From Pelagibacterium luteolum (lineage in GTDB: Bacteria; Pseudomonadota; Alphaproteobacteria; Rhizobiales; Devosiaceae): a stretch of DNA of 35,141 nucleotides. Shown piece by piece: positions 1-8,048 of the stretch. Below the pieces are notes generated by a model, which worked only from the letters and a program-made list of their open reading frames with translations, was not told the origin of the DNA and did no database searches. A program made the translations under genes and the position numbers. The stretch is taken from contig NZ_FNCS01000025.1 in the NCBI RefSeq assembly GCF_900100665.1, positions 1 to 35,141 of the forward strand, written 5' to 3'. Within the stretch, counting starts at the first letter, position 1; each line of letters begins with the position of its first letter.

Positions 1-247
1 CATCCAAGCGTACCGGATAAAACGAAGCCGCCTCGTTGCCCAGCTGGCCGTCGCGATACGCCTTGCGCCAGGCAAAAAGCAATGGCACCGCAATTCCATG
101 CCGTCGTGCGGTCGCCGAACCCATTCGCGGGGCCGACAAGCTTTCTTCAACGATCCGGATCTTCTCCGCATCACTGAACCGCCTGCGCCGGCCCGTGTCC
201 ACAATCTCGAGCCGCTCCACACGGCTTCTATCTGTAAGGATATCCAT
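1..247 (-). CDS. tnpA: IS66-family accessory protein TnpA (OrfA), C-terminally cut by the window edge
   Basis: This is the first gene of the IS66 element, a small helix-turn-helix protein of the IS3/IS66 OrfA type needed for transposition together with TnpB and the DDE transposase TnpC. About 82 codons are visible. They start with ATG at 245-247, and an in-frame TAG six codons upstream rules out an earlier start. The visible part holds a basic arm (GRRRRFSDAEK), then KIRIVEESL and ARRHGI..LLFAWRKAYRDGQL, the typical HTH and helix pattern of this family. No strong ribosome-binding site is seen. The protein runs off the window at position 1. Confidence 0.8.
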   Translation of the reverse strand, partial: MDILTDRSRVERLEIVDTGRRRRFSDAEKIRIVEESLSAPRMGSATARRHGIAVPLLFAWRKAYRDGQLGNEAASFYPVRLD

Positions 248-307
248 AGCGATAGTTTGCTACCAGATCGGCCGCTCAGGCCAAGGCGGCCCTCAACGGA
301 GGCTTAC
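1..307 (-). mobile_element. IS66-family insertion sequence, one end (partial)
   Basis: The element enters from the left edge and ends at 307. Read on the minus strand, its terminus starts GTAAGC, the conserved tip of IS66-family inverted repeats. About 60 bases of terminal sequence are followed by the first gene of the element at 247. Position 308 onward is sequence of an interrupted kinase gene, so the boundary is sharp. IS66 elements normally duplicate 8 bp of target, so the other end (outside the window) should be flanked by a copy of 308-315, TAGATGTG on the plus strand. Only the left part is visible, so neither completeness nor activity can be judged. Confidence 0.85.
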
Positions 308-1514
308 TAGATGTGTTCGTGCACGGCAACCATCGCTGCGATGCGCCTGCCCATCTCGCCCTTGACTGCTGCGGGCACCGGCTGGAGTTGTACCAGCGAG
401 GAAACCGCCTGTAGATTATTCTTCACCCGGTGGTGGATTTCCCTGAACAGCACGTGGTTTTTCTCCACGGCCTCGGCCAGCTTTTCGCGTGTCTTCCGAT
501 CACGCTTCAATATGCGGAGCAACCAGCCCAGCGCGGCCAGCATGCCGCCGAGGCCGGGGATGATCAATGCGAGAACGATAGCCACATTCTGCCAGAACCG
601 CGCCATTGCCGCGTCGGTCGATAGTGCCGCGATGGCGACGAGGGGTATCGTGTCGAGCGTCCGGTATCCAACGATGCGCCTTGCACCATCCACCGGGGAT
701 GCTTCGGCGAGATAGGTGCCCTGCGGCGCGCGCGCCAAATGCTCAGTAAACAGTTCATAGTCGATAAGTGTACTGACTTCGGCAGGGGCGGGGTGTCGTG
801 CGACAATCCAGCCATCGTTCCGCACGAGCGATATCGCGGAGCCATCATCGAGGTCGAGCGAGCGCCAAACCTCGGCAAGCATTTGATTGGAGATCGATAC
901 CGCGGCAACCCCTGCGAAAGTGCCGTTATTGGTCAGTCGCTTGGCCACGACATATCCCGTAGCCTGCGTGCCCTCTCCGAGCATCATAGGTGAAATCAGG
1001 TAGTCCCCGCCGGCGACGAGATCGCTGAAAAAAGGTTCGGCGGAGACATTGAGCGGGCGCATCTCGTCGTCATTGGAAAGTCGCAAATTTCCGCCGGCCC
1101 ATAGACGGAAATCCGCATGTAATTGGGCAAGCTGCTGAGTTGCTCATCGATATTGCCCAGCCCCCGGTCTTGCGGCCATGTGCCTTCGAGCGCAATGCTG
1201 TCCTTGATCCGCTCGAGCGCCTGAAGGCTCGCTTCCACCATCCATTGGGTATGGACGGCAACGATATGCGCGTCCGCGGCCGCGGTCGTTTCGGCGCGTT
1301 CGAACTGATCGTTGTACCCCTGAACCACAAGCATGGCGGTGAGGACCAAGATCGAAATCGTGACGATCACCGCAAAGATGATCGACGCGATGGCCGCATC
1401 GATCTTTCGCTTCATTCGTCCAACAGATAGTCCTGGCGCCGCCGCGTCGCTCAATGTGGTTTCCATGCCCGCAAATCGTTCCGGGCGAACAGAGCACATA
1501 GCTTGGGTCGCCAC
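307..1514 (-). pseudogene. Cache-domain sensor histidine kinase (HisKA_2 type), disrupted by IS66 and a frameshift
   Basis: Remnant of a membrane sensor kinase. An N-terminal membrane helix (about residues 36-62 from the 1514 start) is followed by a periplasmic cache-like domain, a second membrane helix and the HisKA_2 phosphoacceptor region REIHHRVKNNLQ. Two lesions are visible. First, the frame breaks at about 1091-1100 (GGGCCGGCGG on the minus strand), as expected from loss of one base: upstream coding reads ...ISVYGP and downstream resumes ...NLRLSNDDEM. Second, translation ends at HEHI, where the IS66 tip supplies the G of a TAG stop at 307-309; intact relatives continue with Tyr here. 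The ATP-binding domain is absent. Possible starts are 1514, 1499, 1466 and 1415. A weak GGAAC-N19-TT lies upstream at 1544-1569. The frameshift could be a sequencing error, but the IS truncation alone inactivates the kinase. Confidence 0.85.
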
Positions 1515-1631
1515 AACCTATTGAAAGTCCTATAGGCCCTCAAAAGCTTAACTCAAAGCAATAGGTTCCAATGATCTTCGTGCCATAGCGCGGCAGGAGT
1601 GCAAGCCGCGCTTTCGGTGGGCCAGCGCAGC

Positions 1632-1657
1632 GGAACGAAGCGGAGTTCGCAATCATT
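1632..1657 (+). promoter_or_regulatory. Candidate EcfG/RpoE2-type general-stress promoter (variant -10)
   Basis: GGAAC at 1632-1636, then 17 bases, then CATT at 1654-1657. This fits the form GGAAC-N19-TT described for rhizobial RpoE2, though the usual -10 is CGTT. It lies 32 bases before the SDR start codon. The same GGAAC-N17-CATT form recurs before the DUF2231 gene at 10410. Confidence 0.4.
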
Positions 1658-1689
1658 GTGCTGGCCAGATCACAAGGAGCTTGCGACCA

Positions 1690-2535
1690 ATGCCAGAACA
1701 GCCTGCCCAGAAACAGAACCGCCAGCCGGGTTGCGAAGGCGAGATGACGCCGGAACCGGCTTACATGCCCTTTTTTCCAGGCAGCGGGCGGCTCAAGGGC
1801 AAGGTGGCAATTGTGACCGGCGGGGACTCGGGGATAGGCCGTGCGGTCAGCGTTCTGTTCGCGCGCGAAGGGGCCAAGCTCGTCATCGCCTATCTCGATG
1901 AGCATGAGGACGCCGAGACGACGAAGGCCGCGATCGAAAAAGAGGGCAGCGAGGCCCTGCTCGTTCCGGGCGACATCGGCGACCCGGAATTCTGCAAGTC
2001 GATCGCCGCCCAAACGCTCGAAAAATTCGGTCGCATCGATATTCTCGTCAACAACGCTGCCGAACAGTATGTCCGCAAGGATCTGAGCGAGACGGCGCCG
2101 GAGGATGTCGAGCGGGTTTTTCGCACGAATATCTTTGGCTATTTCTTCATGGTGCAGGCCGTCATCGATCACCTCGAAAACGGCAGCCGTATCATCAATA
2201 CGGCGTCCATCGTCGCCTATCGCGGGCACCCGGAACTCGTTGATTATTCCATGACCAAGGGCGCCATCGTGACACTTACGCGCTCACTCGCCAACCGCTT
2301 TGCCGAGCGTGAAATTCTCGTCAATGCAGTAGCGCCGGGCCCAATCTGGACGCCACTGATTCCAGCGAGTTTTCCACCCGATAAGGTCGAGGAGTTCGGC
2401 TCGGATACGCCGCTGGGTCGTCCGGGGCAGCCCAATGAAGTGGCGCCGGCTTACCTGCTTTTGGCCAGCGCCGATGGCAGCTACATCACAGGCCAGACCA
2501 TTCACGTCAATGGCGGCGGGTTGACCAGCAGTTGA
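1690..2535 (+). CDS. SDR-family NAD(P)-dependent oxidoreductase (general stress protein 39 / YghA type)
   Basis: Short-chain dehydrogenase of 281 residues. After an N-terminal tail of about 35 residues, common in the YghA/GSP39 subgroup, it has the cofactor motif TGGDSGIG (43-50), NNAA (121-124), catalytic Ser about 173 and YSMTK with Tyr186 and Lys190, then the PGPIWTPL segment. The substrate is unknown; relatives are annotated as stress-linked aldehyde or sugar-alcohol reductases. The ATG at 1690 is chosen because AAGGAG (1674-1679) sits 10 bases ahead; the TTG at 1681 is too close to it. The topoisomerase gene follows within 8 bases, so the two are probably co-transcribed. A GGAAC-type promoter candidate at 1632 suggests stress induction. 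Confidence 0.9.
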   Translation: MPEQPAQKQNRQPGCEGEMTPEPAYMPFFPGSGRLKGKVAIVTGGDSGIGRAVSVLFAREGAKLVIAYLDEHEDAETTKAAIEKEGSEALLVPGDIGDPEFCKSIAAQTLEKFGRIDILVNNAAEQYVRKDLSETAPEDVERVFRTNIFGYFFMVQAVIDHLENGSRIINTASIVAYRGHPELVDYSMTKGAIVTLTRSLANRFAEREILVNAVAPGPIWTPLIPASFPPDKVEEFGSDTPLGRPGQPNEVAPAYLLLASADGSYITGQTIHVNGGGLTSS

Positions 2536-2543
2536 CGGCCATC

Positions 2544-3584
2544 ATGAACGCAATTGAGCCCGACCTCGCCAATGGCGCGCTGCGCTATGTCAATGACGAC
2601 GAGCCAGGCATCACGCGCCGTCGGCATGGCAAAGGCTTTTCCTATCGCCGCGCCAGCGGTCGCCTGGTCTTGCGCGAGTCTGACGTGGCGCGAATTCGCG
2701 CGCTGGCCATCCCACCCGCATGGACCAATGTCTGGATTTGTGACGACCCCGATGGGCACATTCAGGCGACGGGTCGGGATCTGAAGGGCCGTAAGCAGTA
2801 TCGCTATCACAATCGCTGGCATGAAGAGCGCGGCAGCGCCAAATATGCACTTCTGGCCGAGTTTTCGGCGGCCCTACCCAAACTGCGCAAAGTCATTGAC
2901 GCCGATCTTGGTCTGCGAGGCCTGCCGCGCGACAAGGTGGTCGCTACCGTCGCTTGGCTCCTCGACAACACGATGATCCGCGTCGGCAACGACACCTATG
3001 CTCGGGATAACAAGAGTTTTGGATTGACCACCTTGCGGACGCGCCACCTCGAGGTTTCGGGCTCTCGCTTCAACTTCGCCTTCAAGGGCAAGTCGGGAAA
3101 GGAGTGGGATATCGATTTCACCGACCGTCGCATGGCGCGCATCCTGCGCTCGATCGAAGATTTGCCCGGTCAGCGCCTGTTCCGCTACCGTGACGAAGAG
3201 CGCGGCCTTCACGATGTCGGTTCGCACGACGTCAACGCATATATCCGGGCGGCGATCGGCGAGCGGTTCAGTTCAAAGGATTTTCGGACATGGGGCGGCA
3301 CGATGCGTGCGCTGACGCTGCTATCGAAAACCGACGTCCCCGAAACCAAGACAGCGCGCGCCAAAACGCTCAATGCCGTGATCGACAAGGTCTCGCGCCG
3401 TCTTGGCAATACCCGCGCCGTTTGCCGTGCATGTTACATCCATCCCGCAGTCTTTGAAAACTGGGAGCAGGGGCAATTGGCCGATGAGGTTGCCGCGATC
3501 CGCGCAAAGCGGCCCCGACGCTCTGGGTTGGACGCTGAGGAAACCATTGCCTCAGTGTGGCTGCAGCAAAACGCCGGTGGCTGA
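2544..3584 (+). CDS. DNA topoisomerase IB (poxvirus-type, bacterial)
   Basis: Type IB topoisomerase of about 346 residues that relaxes supercoils by transient 3'-phosphotyrosine cleavage. The N-terminal domain has the family signature GKGFSYRRASG and IPPAWTNVWIC..GHIQATG..KGRKQYRYH. The catalytic domain has NDTYARDNKSFGLTTLR, FAFKGKSGKEW, FRTWGGT and the active-site Tyr at about 298 in CRACYIHPAV. The usual Arg/Lys/Arg/His-type catalytic set appears complete. ATG at 2544 is preferred; a TTG at 2532 would overlap the SDR stop. The gene directly follows the SDR gene and precedes ligD, a DNA end-joining gene, with one small opposite-strand gene between. This enzyme occurs patchily in bacteria; its role in vivo is not established. 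Confidence 0.93.
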   Translation: MNAIEPDLANGALRYVNDDEPGITRRRHGKGFSYRRASGRLVLRESDVARIRALAIPPAWTNVWICDDPDGHIQATGRDLKGRKQYRYHNRWHEERGSAKYALLAEFSAALPKLRKVIDADLGLRGLPRDKVVATVAWLLDNTMIRVGNDTYARDNKSFGLTTLRTRHLEVSGSRFNFAFKGKSGKEWDIDFTDRRMARILRSIEDLPGQRLFRYRDEERGLHDVGSHDVNAYIRAAIGERFSSKDFRTWGGTMRALTLLSKTDVPETKTARAKTLNAVIDKVSRRLGNTRAVCRACYIHPAVFENWEQGQLADEVAAIRAKRPRRSGLDAEETIASVWLQQNAGG

Positions 3585-3597
3585 CGCGTTTTGAGGG

Positions 3598-3783
3598 CTA
3601 GAGCTTGAGCACTGTTTGCGCGTCGCGGCTGCGACGCAGCAATGCCAGCCGGATCAGGCTGTGGTCATTGCACTTGTGATCGACAGCGATGCGGATCGCA
3701 CTCTCCTCCAGCTTCAACAGCCGGTGGTGGTGACGATCGACTTCCTCGCGTACCGATTCCAACACGCTTTTGCGTGCAAACAT
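3598..3783 (-). CDS. Small hypothetical protein between topoisomerase IB and ligD
   Basis: Not recognised. The predicted protein has 61 residues, is rich in Arg, Leu and His, and contains HHHRLLKLEE and a helical pattern throughout, with no membrane segment or signal peptide. The start at 3783 is supported by AAGGAG six bases upstream on the minus strand; a frame extension to 3843 lacks such a site. It converges on the topoisomerase gene with a 13-base gap. A CGAAC-N19-TT sequence (one mismatch to the stress -35) lies upstream on its strand within about 3784-3820. The two opposite-strand frames here look less convincing. Confidence 0.55.
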   Translation of the reverse strand: MFARKSVLESVREEVDRHHHRLLKLEESAIRIAVDHKCNDHSLIRLALLRRSRDAQTVLKL

Positions 3784-3870
3784 ATTGCGCTCCTTGGCCC
3801 CACCCGGAAACACTAGAGGACACATATATGTTCGCATTAACACATGTTACTCGGCTTACTCGCTGGGACG

Positions 3871-3896
3871 GGAACGGTTGAGAGGAATGGCGCGTT
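3871..3896 (+). promoter_or_regulatory. EcfG/RpoE2-type general-stress promoter upstream of ligD
   Basis: GGAAC at 3871-3875, 17 bases, CGTT at 3893-3896: an exact match to the alphaproteobacterial general-stress sigma consensus. Transcription would start near 3903, leaving a leader of about 40 bases before the ligD ATG. Strand, distance and spacing all fit. Confidence 0.7.
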
Positions 3897-3941
3897 GGGT
3901 GAGCGCGCTTCAGCCGCCAACGCCTGTTCCCGGATTTCACC

Positions 3942-6428
3942 ATGGCCCGTGCCCGCGATCTGCTCGATGAATACCGCGCCAAGCGAGACTTTGCCCAGAC
4001 CAGCGAGCCGGATGGCGGCACGCCGTCAGAAAGCGGCAACATCTTCGTGGTGCAAAAGCACGATGCAACGCGCCTGCACTATGATTTCCGACTCGAATAC
4101 GAGGGCGTGCTCAAGAGCTGGGCCGTAACCCGCGGCCCGAGCACCGATCCCGCCGACAAGCGCCTTGCCGTTCGCACTGAGGATCACCCGCTAGACTATG
4201 CCACGTTTGAGGGCACCATCCCAAAAGGCCAATACGGCGGCGGCACGGTGATGCTCTGGGATTTCGGCACATGGGAGCCGATCGAAGAACCCAAGGCGGG
4301 GTTTAAGTCCGGCAAGCTCAAAGTCCGGCTCGATGGCGAGCGCATGAAGGGCGACTGGGCGTTGATCCGCATGAAAGCAAAACCCGGCGACAAGCGCGAA
4401 AACTGGCTGTTGATCAAGGAGCACGATTCCTTCGCCACCGACGGCAAGGGCGAAGCGATCCTCGATACCGACACCAGCGTTTCGACCGGCCGCGCGATGG
4501 ATGCGATCGCCAGCGGCAAGAAGCCGAAGCGCCTCACGAAATCCACCGCGAAGGCGCTGCCGAAATTCGTCGAACCCCAACTCGCTACGCTCGTCGATGA
4601 CGTGCCGGTCGGCAAGGATTGGCTGTTCGAGATGAAGTATGACGGCTACCGCTGCATCGCCGCGATCTCTGGCGACACCGTCAAGCTCTACACCCGCCAC
4701 GGCCATGACTGGACCGAGAAATTCGCGTCCCTCGTCGCCCCGCTCTCGAAGGTCACCAAGGGATCAGCCCTCATCGACGGCGAAATCTGTGCCTTTAACG
4801 CCGACGGCAAGACCGATTTCTCTACTCTCAAGGCGGCATTATCCGATGGTGGTCCGCTGGTTTTCTTCGCGTTTGATCTCCTCGAGCGCGACGGCAAATC
4901 CCTTCGCAATCTCCCGCTCGTCGACCGCAAGAAGGCGCTCGAAGAGCTAATCGGTACGCGAGAGCGCCACGATGCCATCCAGCTCTCCCCCGATATCGAA
5001 GGGAAGGGGCAGGAGGTGTTCGACGCCATCTGCAAGGCCGGGCTCGAGGGCGTCATCGCCAAGAAGGCATCGGCCGAATACTTGTCCGGCCGCGCGAAAA
5101 CATGGCTCAAGATCAAATGCACGCTGCGCCAGGAATTCATCATCGTAGGCTGGTCGCCGTCCGAAAAACGCAAGGGCGTCTTCGCCTCCCTGCTGCTGGC
5201 CACCGAGGAAGACGGAAAGCTCGTCTATCGCGGACGCGTCGGCACCGGATTTTCGGACCAGACGCGTGAGGATCTGCAAAAATTGCTCGACGCCGCCGCC
5301 CGCAAATCCGCTCCGCTCACCGGCGTCCCGTCCCAGATGTCGCGCAATGCGCGCTGGGTCACGCCACGCCATCTTGCCGAAATCGCCTATACCGAGCAAA
5401 CGCCCGATGGCGTCTTGCGTCACCCGTCATTTCTCGGCCTGCGCGAAGACAAACCGGCCAAAGGCGTCGCCTTGGAAAAGCCGACCAAGGTGACCAGCCC
5501 GCGCACCAAGAGATCGACACCGGGCGCAAAGCTGACCGACGACGCAGGCATCGCTGCTGCGGAGAAGGCCGGTATCAAGCTCACGAGCCCCGACAAGCTT
5601 CTCTATCCGGGCCAGGGCGTCACCAAAGCAAAGCTGGCCGCCTACTACGCTGCGGTCGTCGATGCGATGCTTCCCTACATCACCGACCACCCCTTGAGCC
5701 TCGTTCGCTGCCCCGGGGGTCGCGCCAAGCAGTGCTTTTTCCAAAAGCACGATACCGGCGGCTTTTCCCAAGGCATGCACTCGATCGCCATCACGGAAAA
5801 AGACGGCACCTCGGACGATTATTTCACCCTCAACGGGCTGGATGGACTCTTGGCAGGCGTGCAGATGGGTGTTCTTGAATTCCACATCTGGGGCTCGCGC
5901 CGTGACGACATCGAAAAGCCTGACCGGCTTGTCTTCGACATCGACCCCGATGAAGGCCTCGATTTCGCCGATGTCAAATCCGCCGCCCTCGACATCCGCG
6001 ACCGACTTGCAGACATCGGCCTCAAGACCTTCCCCATGGCCACGGGCGGAAAGGGCATCCATGTCATCGCGCCTCTCACCCGCAGTGCCGAATGGCCCGA
6101 GGTCAAAGCTTTCGCGTCGGGCTTTGCCAAACATCTGGCCGAAACACAGCCCGATCGCTACACCGCGACGCTGTCGAAAAAGGCGCGAAAGGGCAAGCTG
6201 TTCGTCGACTATCTGCGCAACGAGCGGGGCTCGACGGCCATCGCGCCCTATTCAACCCGTGCGCGTGAAGGGGCGCCCTGCGCCGTGCCGCTCTCTTGGG
6301 ATGAACTGGACGATCTCAAGCAAGCCAACGGCTTTTCGCTCGATGCTGCTGCCGAACGCGCTACGGGGCCGGACCCTTGGCAGGGCTATGGCAAGGTGCG
6401 CCAGTCCCTACCCAAAACCTTTAAATGA
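3942..6428 (+). CDS. ligD: ATP-dependent DNA ligase D (PE-Lig-Pol), bacterial NHEJ
   Basis: Multifunctional end-joining ligase of 828 residues with all three domains in the Pseudomonas/rhizobial order. The N-terminal 3'-phosphoesterase has HDATRLHYDFRLE (His40, His46, Asp48) and His82 in EDHPLDY. The ligase domain has the adenylation Lys232 in EMKYDGYR, then DGEICAF, EGVIAKK and WLKIKC. The C-terminal archaeo-eukaryotic primase-type polymerase (about 545-828) has DKLLYPG, the metal-binding pair Asp666/Asp668 in FDIDPDEG and LFVDYLRN. It heals, fills and seals double-strand breaks with Ku. No ku gene is in the window. The ATG has only a weak ribosome-binding site. Its TGA directly abuts the stop of the opposing Crp-family gene. 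A GGAAC-N17-CGTT promoter lies just upstream. Confidence 0.96.
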   Translation: MARARDLLDEYRAKRDFAQTSEPDGGTPSESGNIFVVQKHDATRLHYDFRLEYEGVLKSWAVTRGPSTDPADKRLAVRTEDHPLDYATFEGTIPKGQYGGGTVMLWDFGTWEPIEEPKAGFKSGKLKVRLDGERMKGDWALIRMKAKPGDKRENWLLIKEHDSFATDGKGEAILDTDTSVSTGRAMDAIASGKKPKRLTKSTAKALPKFVEPQLATLVDDVPVGKDWLFEMKYDGYRCIAAISGDTVKLYTRHGHDWTEKFASLVAPLSKVTKGSALIDGEICAFNADGKTDFSTLKAALSDGGPLVFFAFDLLERDGKSLRNLPLVDRKKALEELIGTRERHDAIQLSPDIEGKGQEVFDAICKAGLEGVIAKKASAEYLSGRAKTWLKIKCTLRQEFIIVGWSPSEKRKGVFASLLLATEEDGKLVYRGRVGTGFSDQTREDLQKLLDAAARKSAPLTGVPSQMSRNARWVTPRHLAEIAYTEQTPDGVLRHPSFLGLREDKPAKGVALEKPTKVTSPRTKRSTPGAKLTDDAGIAAAEKAGIKLTSPDKLLYPGQGVTKAKLAAYYAAVVDAMLPYITDHPLSLVRCPGGRAKQCFFQKHDTGGFSQGMHSIAITEKDGTSDDYFTLNGLDGLLAGVQMGVLEFHIWGSRRDDIEKPDRLVFDIDPDEGLDFADVKSAALDIRDRLADIGLKTFPMATGGKGIHVIAPLTRSAEWPEVKAFASGFAKHLAETQPDRYTATLSKKARKGKLFVDYLRNERGSTAIAPYSTRAREGAPCAVPLSWDELDDLKQANGFSLDAAAERATGPDPWQGYGKVRQSLPKTFK

Positions 6429-7178
6429 TCAAGCCGGAACGGCGCCGATCAGCGGCATTTCACGCAGGTGCAGATAATCGGGAGAAAACATCGCCTGAGC
6501 CGCCAGCGCATTGAAGTCGAAGATTTCGACGGTCCCGGCCTGAAAGGCAATCTGGCCAGATTTGCGCAACTCCTGGAGCGTACGGTTCACATGGACCGTG
6601 GACAGGCCCAGCGCATCCGCCAATTCGCTCTGGGTCAGGGGCAGGGGGAAGCGGGCACCCTCGGTTCGGCCCACGGCAGCGAGACGCAGGAAGGTTTCGC
6701 ACAGAAGATGCGCCATCCGCTCGATGGCCGATCGCTTGCCGATCGACACCAGCCACTCTCGGGAAATCGATTCTTCAACGAGCGTAGTGCTCCAGAGCGC
6801 CGTCGTAATGCGCGGGTGGTCTTCGAGCAGTCGGAAAAGGCTCGCATTGGGAATGGCCGCCAGTGTAGCAACCGACAGGGTCGCCACGGCCGGCTGCATG
6901 CCACCCAGAACGAATTGGCGCAGATCGATGACGTCCCCTGGCATCAAAAGCGACAGGATTTGCCGCCGCCCGTCCGCGAGGTCGCGATACCGGCAGGCAT
7001 AGCCTTCGATGATCATGTGCACGTGGTTTTCGGACAGCTTGCCGGCCAGCGCCAAATTGCGTCCGGGCATGCTGCGCATCTGACAGGGCAGGCCGGCAAG
7101 CCCGTTGCGCTCGGACTCATCGAGCGCCAGATGGCTCTGCAATCGTGCAATCAACAGATCATTGGGCATGGTCTTCAT
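6429..7178 (-). CDS. Crp/Fnr-family transcriptional regulator
   Basis: 249-residue regulator with an N-terminal cyclic-nucleotide-binding-type beta barrel (about 30-130; the ILSLLMPGDVIDL segment is the usual core) and a C-terminal winged helix-turn-helix (about 160-225; LTQSELADALGLSTVHVNRTLQELRKSG). It has no N-terminal cysteine cluster, so an oxygen-sensing Fe-S type Fnr is unlikely. The ligand and targets are unknown. The gene is the second in a minus-strand pair, 9 bases after the flavodoxin-fold gene, so it shares that transcript. The start at 7178 has no clear ribosome-binding site; 7169 is an alternative. Its stop and the ligD stop together form TGATCA with no space between the genes. 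Confidence 0.9.
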   Translation of the reverse strand: MKTMPNDLLIARLQSHLALDESERNGLAGLPCQMRSMPGRNLALAGKLSENHVHMIIEGYACRYRDLADGRRQILSLLMPGDVIDLRQFVLGGMQPAVATLSVATLAAIPNASLFRLLEDHPRITTALWSTTLVEESISREWLVSIGKRSAIERMAHLLCETFLRLAAVGRTEGARFPLPLTQSELADALGLSTVHVNRTLQELRKSGQIAFQAGTVEIFDFNALAAQAMFSPDYLHLREMPLIGAVPA

Positions 7179-7187
7179 CGATACAGG

Positions 7188-7808
7188 TCAGTCCAGGCTG
7201 GGATAGGGGTCTTGGGCCAACAACCGCGCCAGATGGGCGCTCGTGCGCGCGACCATCGTAATGGTCCCGCTCACCGTTTCCGGCACGGCTTTCAAATCTT
7301 TAAAGTCGGTCGACCCCATGGCCTCGCCGACCCAGTAGGCCACTGCGTTGGGCGCAAGCGAAAAGCCGACATCATTGAGGGCCTGGAACAGCTCGGCAGA
7401 TACGTGGTGCGCGCCATCCTCATTGCCCACAACAGCCACCGCGGCCACACGACCGTAGGAGGGCATGCGGCCCTCGTCGTCCTTTTCGCTGATGAAGGCG
7501 TCCAGGCGTTCCATCGCCCGCTTGATGACGCTCGAGGGCTGGCCCATCCAGACAGGGGTCCCTGCAATCAAGATGTCGGCGGCAAGAATTTTCTCTCGAA
7601 TAGCCGGCCACTCATCGCCTTTACCTTCGTCCGATGTCACCCCGGGCAGGATATTGTGGTCGGCAAGCCGAATGGTCTCGCCTTCGATCCCCAGGGATTT
7701 CAGTTCGCTTAAGAGCAATTGGATCATCCGGTCGGTGGACGAACTCTCCTTGCCCTTGGACGGTTTGAGCGTACCATTGAGCGCGAGAGCGGTGAGGGTC
7801 TTTGGCAT
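7188..7808 (-). CDS. Flavodoxin-fold NAD(P)H-dependent FMN reductase-like protein
   Basis: 206-residue flavoprotein of the NADPH-dependent FMN reductase/flavodoxin-like family. It starts LTALALNGTLKPSKGKESSSTDRM, the phosphate-binding loop region, continues with AADILIAGTPVWMGQPSSVIKRAMERLDAF, the typical flavin-contact segment, and GRVAAVAVVGNEDGAHH. Relatives act as quinone, azo or flavin reductases; the substrate here is unknown. ATG at 7808 is chosen because AAGGA lies 7 bases upstream; the in-frame codon at 7838 has no such site. The Crp-family regulator gene follows on the same strand after 9 bases. A GGAAC-N17-CGTT promoter about 100 bases upstream suggests general-stress control. Confidence 0.85.
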   Translation of the reverse strand: MPKTLTALALNGTLKPSKGKESSSTDRMIQLLLSELKSLGIEGETIRLADHNILPGVTSDEGKGDEWPAIREKILAADILIAGTPVWMGQPSSVIKRAMERLDAFISEKDDEGRMPSYGRVAAVAVVGNEDGAHHVSAELFQALNDVGFSLAPNAVAYWVGEAMGSTDFKDLKAVPETVSGTITMVARTSAHLARLLAQDPYPSLD

Positions 7809-7909
7809 GCTTGTGTCCTTGGGTATCGGCGGGCGCAATAACTTAGGTTAGGCGGAAACCCGGTCGCGCTGCGGCGAGGGTCACGCCCCGCGGTCCGGTC
7901 TGGAGCAAG

Positions 7910-7935
7910 AACGAACGGGGCACGAACCGTGTTCC
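7910..7935 (-). promoter_or_regulatory. EcfG/RpoE2-type general-stress promoter for the reductase-crp pair
   Basis: On the minus strand GGAAC (7935-7931), 17 bases, CGTT (7913-7910). This exactly matches the stress sigma consensus and points at the reductase start at 7808 with a leader of about 95 bases. Confidence 0.6.
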
Positions 7936-7972
7936 ATATCGCTGCCGCAGGTCGATGCACAAATTTGGGTAC

Positions 7973-7987
7973 GTTTTGCAACAAAAC
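7973..7987. promoter_or_regulatory. Perfect palindrome, candidate operator
   Basis: GTTTTG-CAA-CAAAAC, six-base arms around three bases. It lies in the 240-base divergent region between the reductase gene and the receiver operon, 62 bases before the receiver start codon. No protein is assigned; the neighbouring Crp-family regulator is a possibility, but the motif is not the classical TGTGA type. Confidence 0.4.
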
Positions 7988-8048
7988 ACCCCTCCCATTG
8001 GTTCTGATAGCGCTGGACGTCGTGCCGGCGATCAAAGCGGAGGACAGG

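Noticed and set aside
1540-2229. 229-residue minus-strand frame over the SDR gene
   Set aside because: The SDR motifs on the plus strand are complete; this frame is a shadow.
6468-7712. 414-residue open frame on the plus strand
   Set aside because: It is antisense to both the Crp-family and reductase genes, which have clear domains and ribosome-binding sites.
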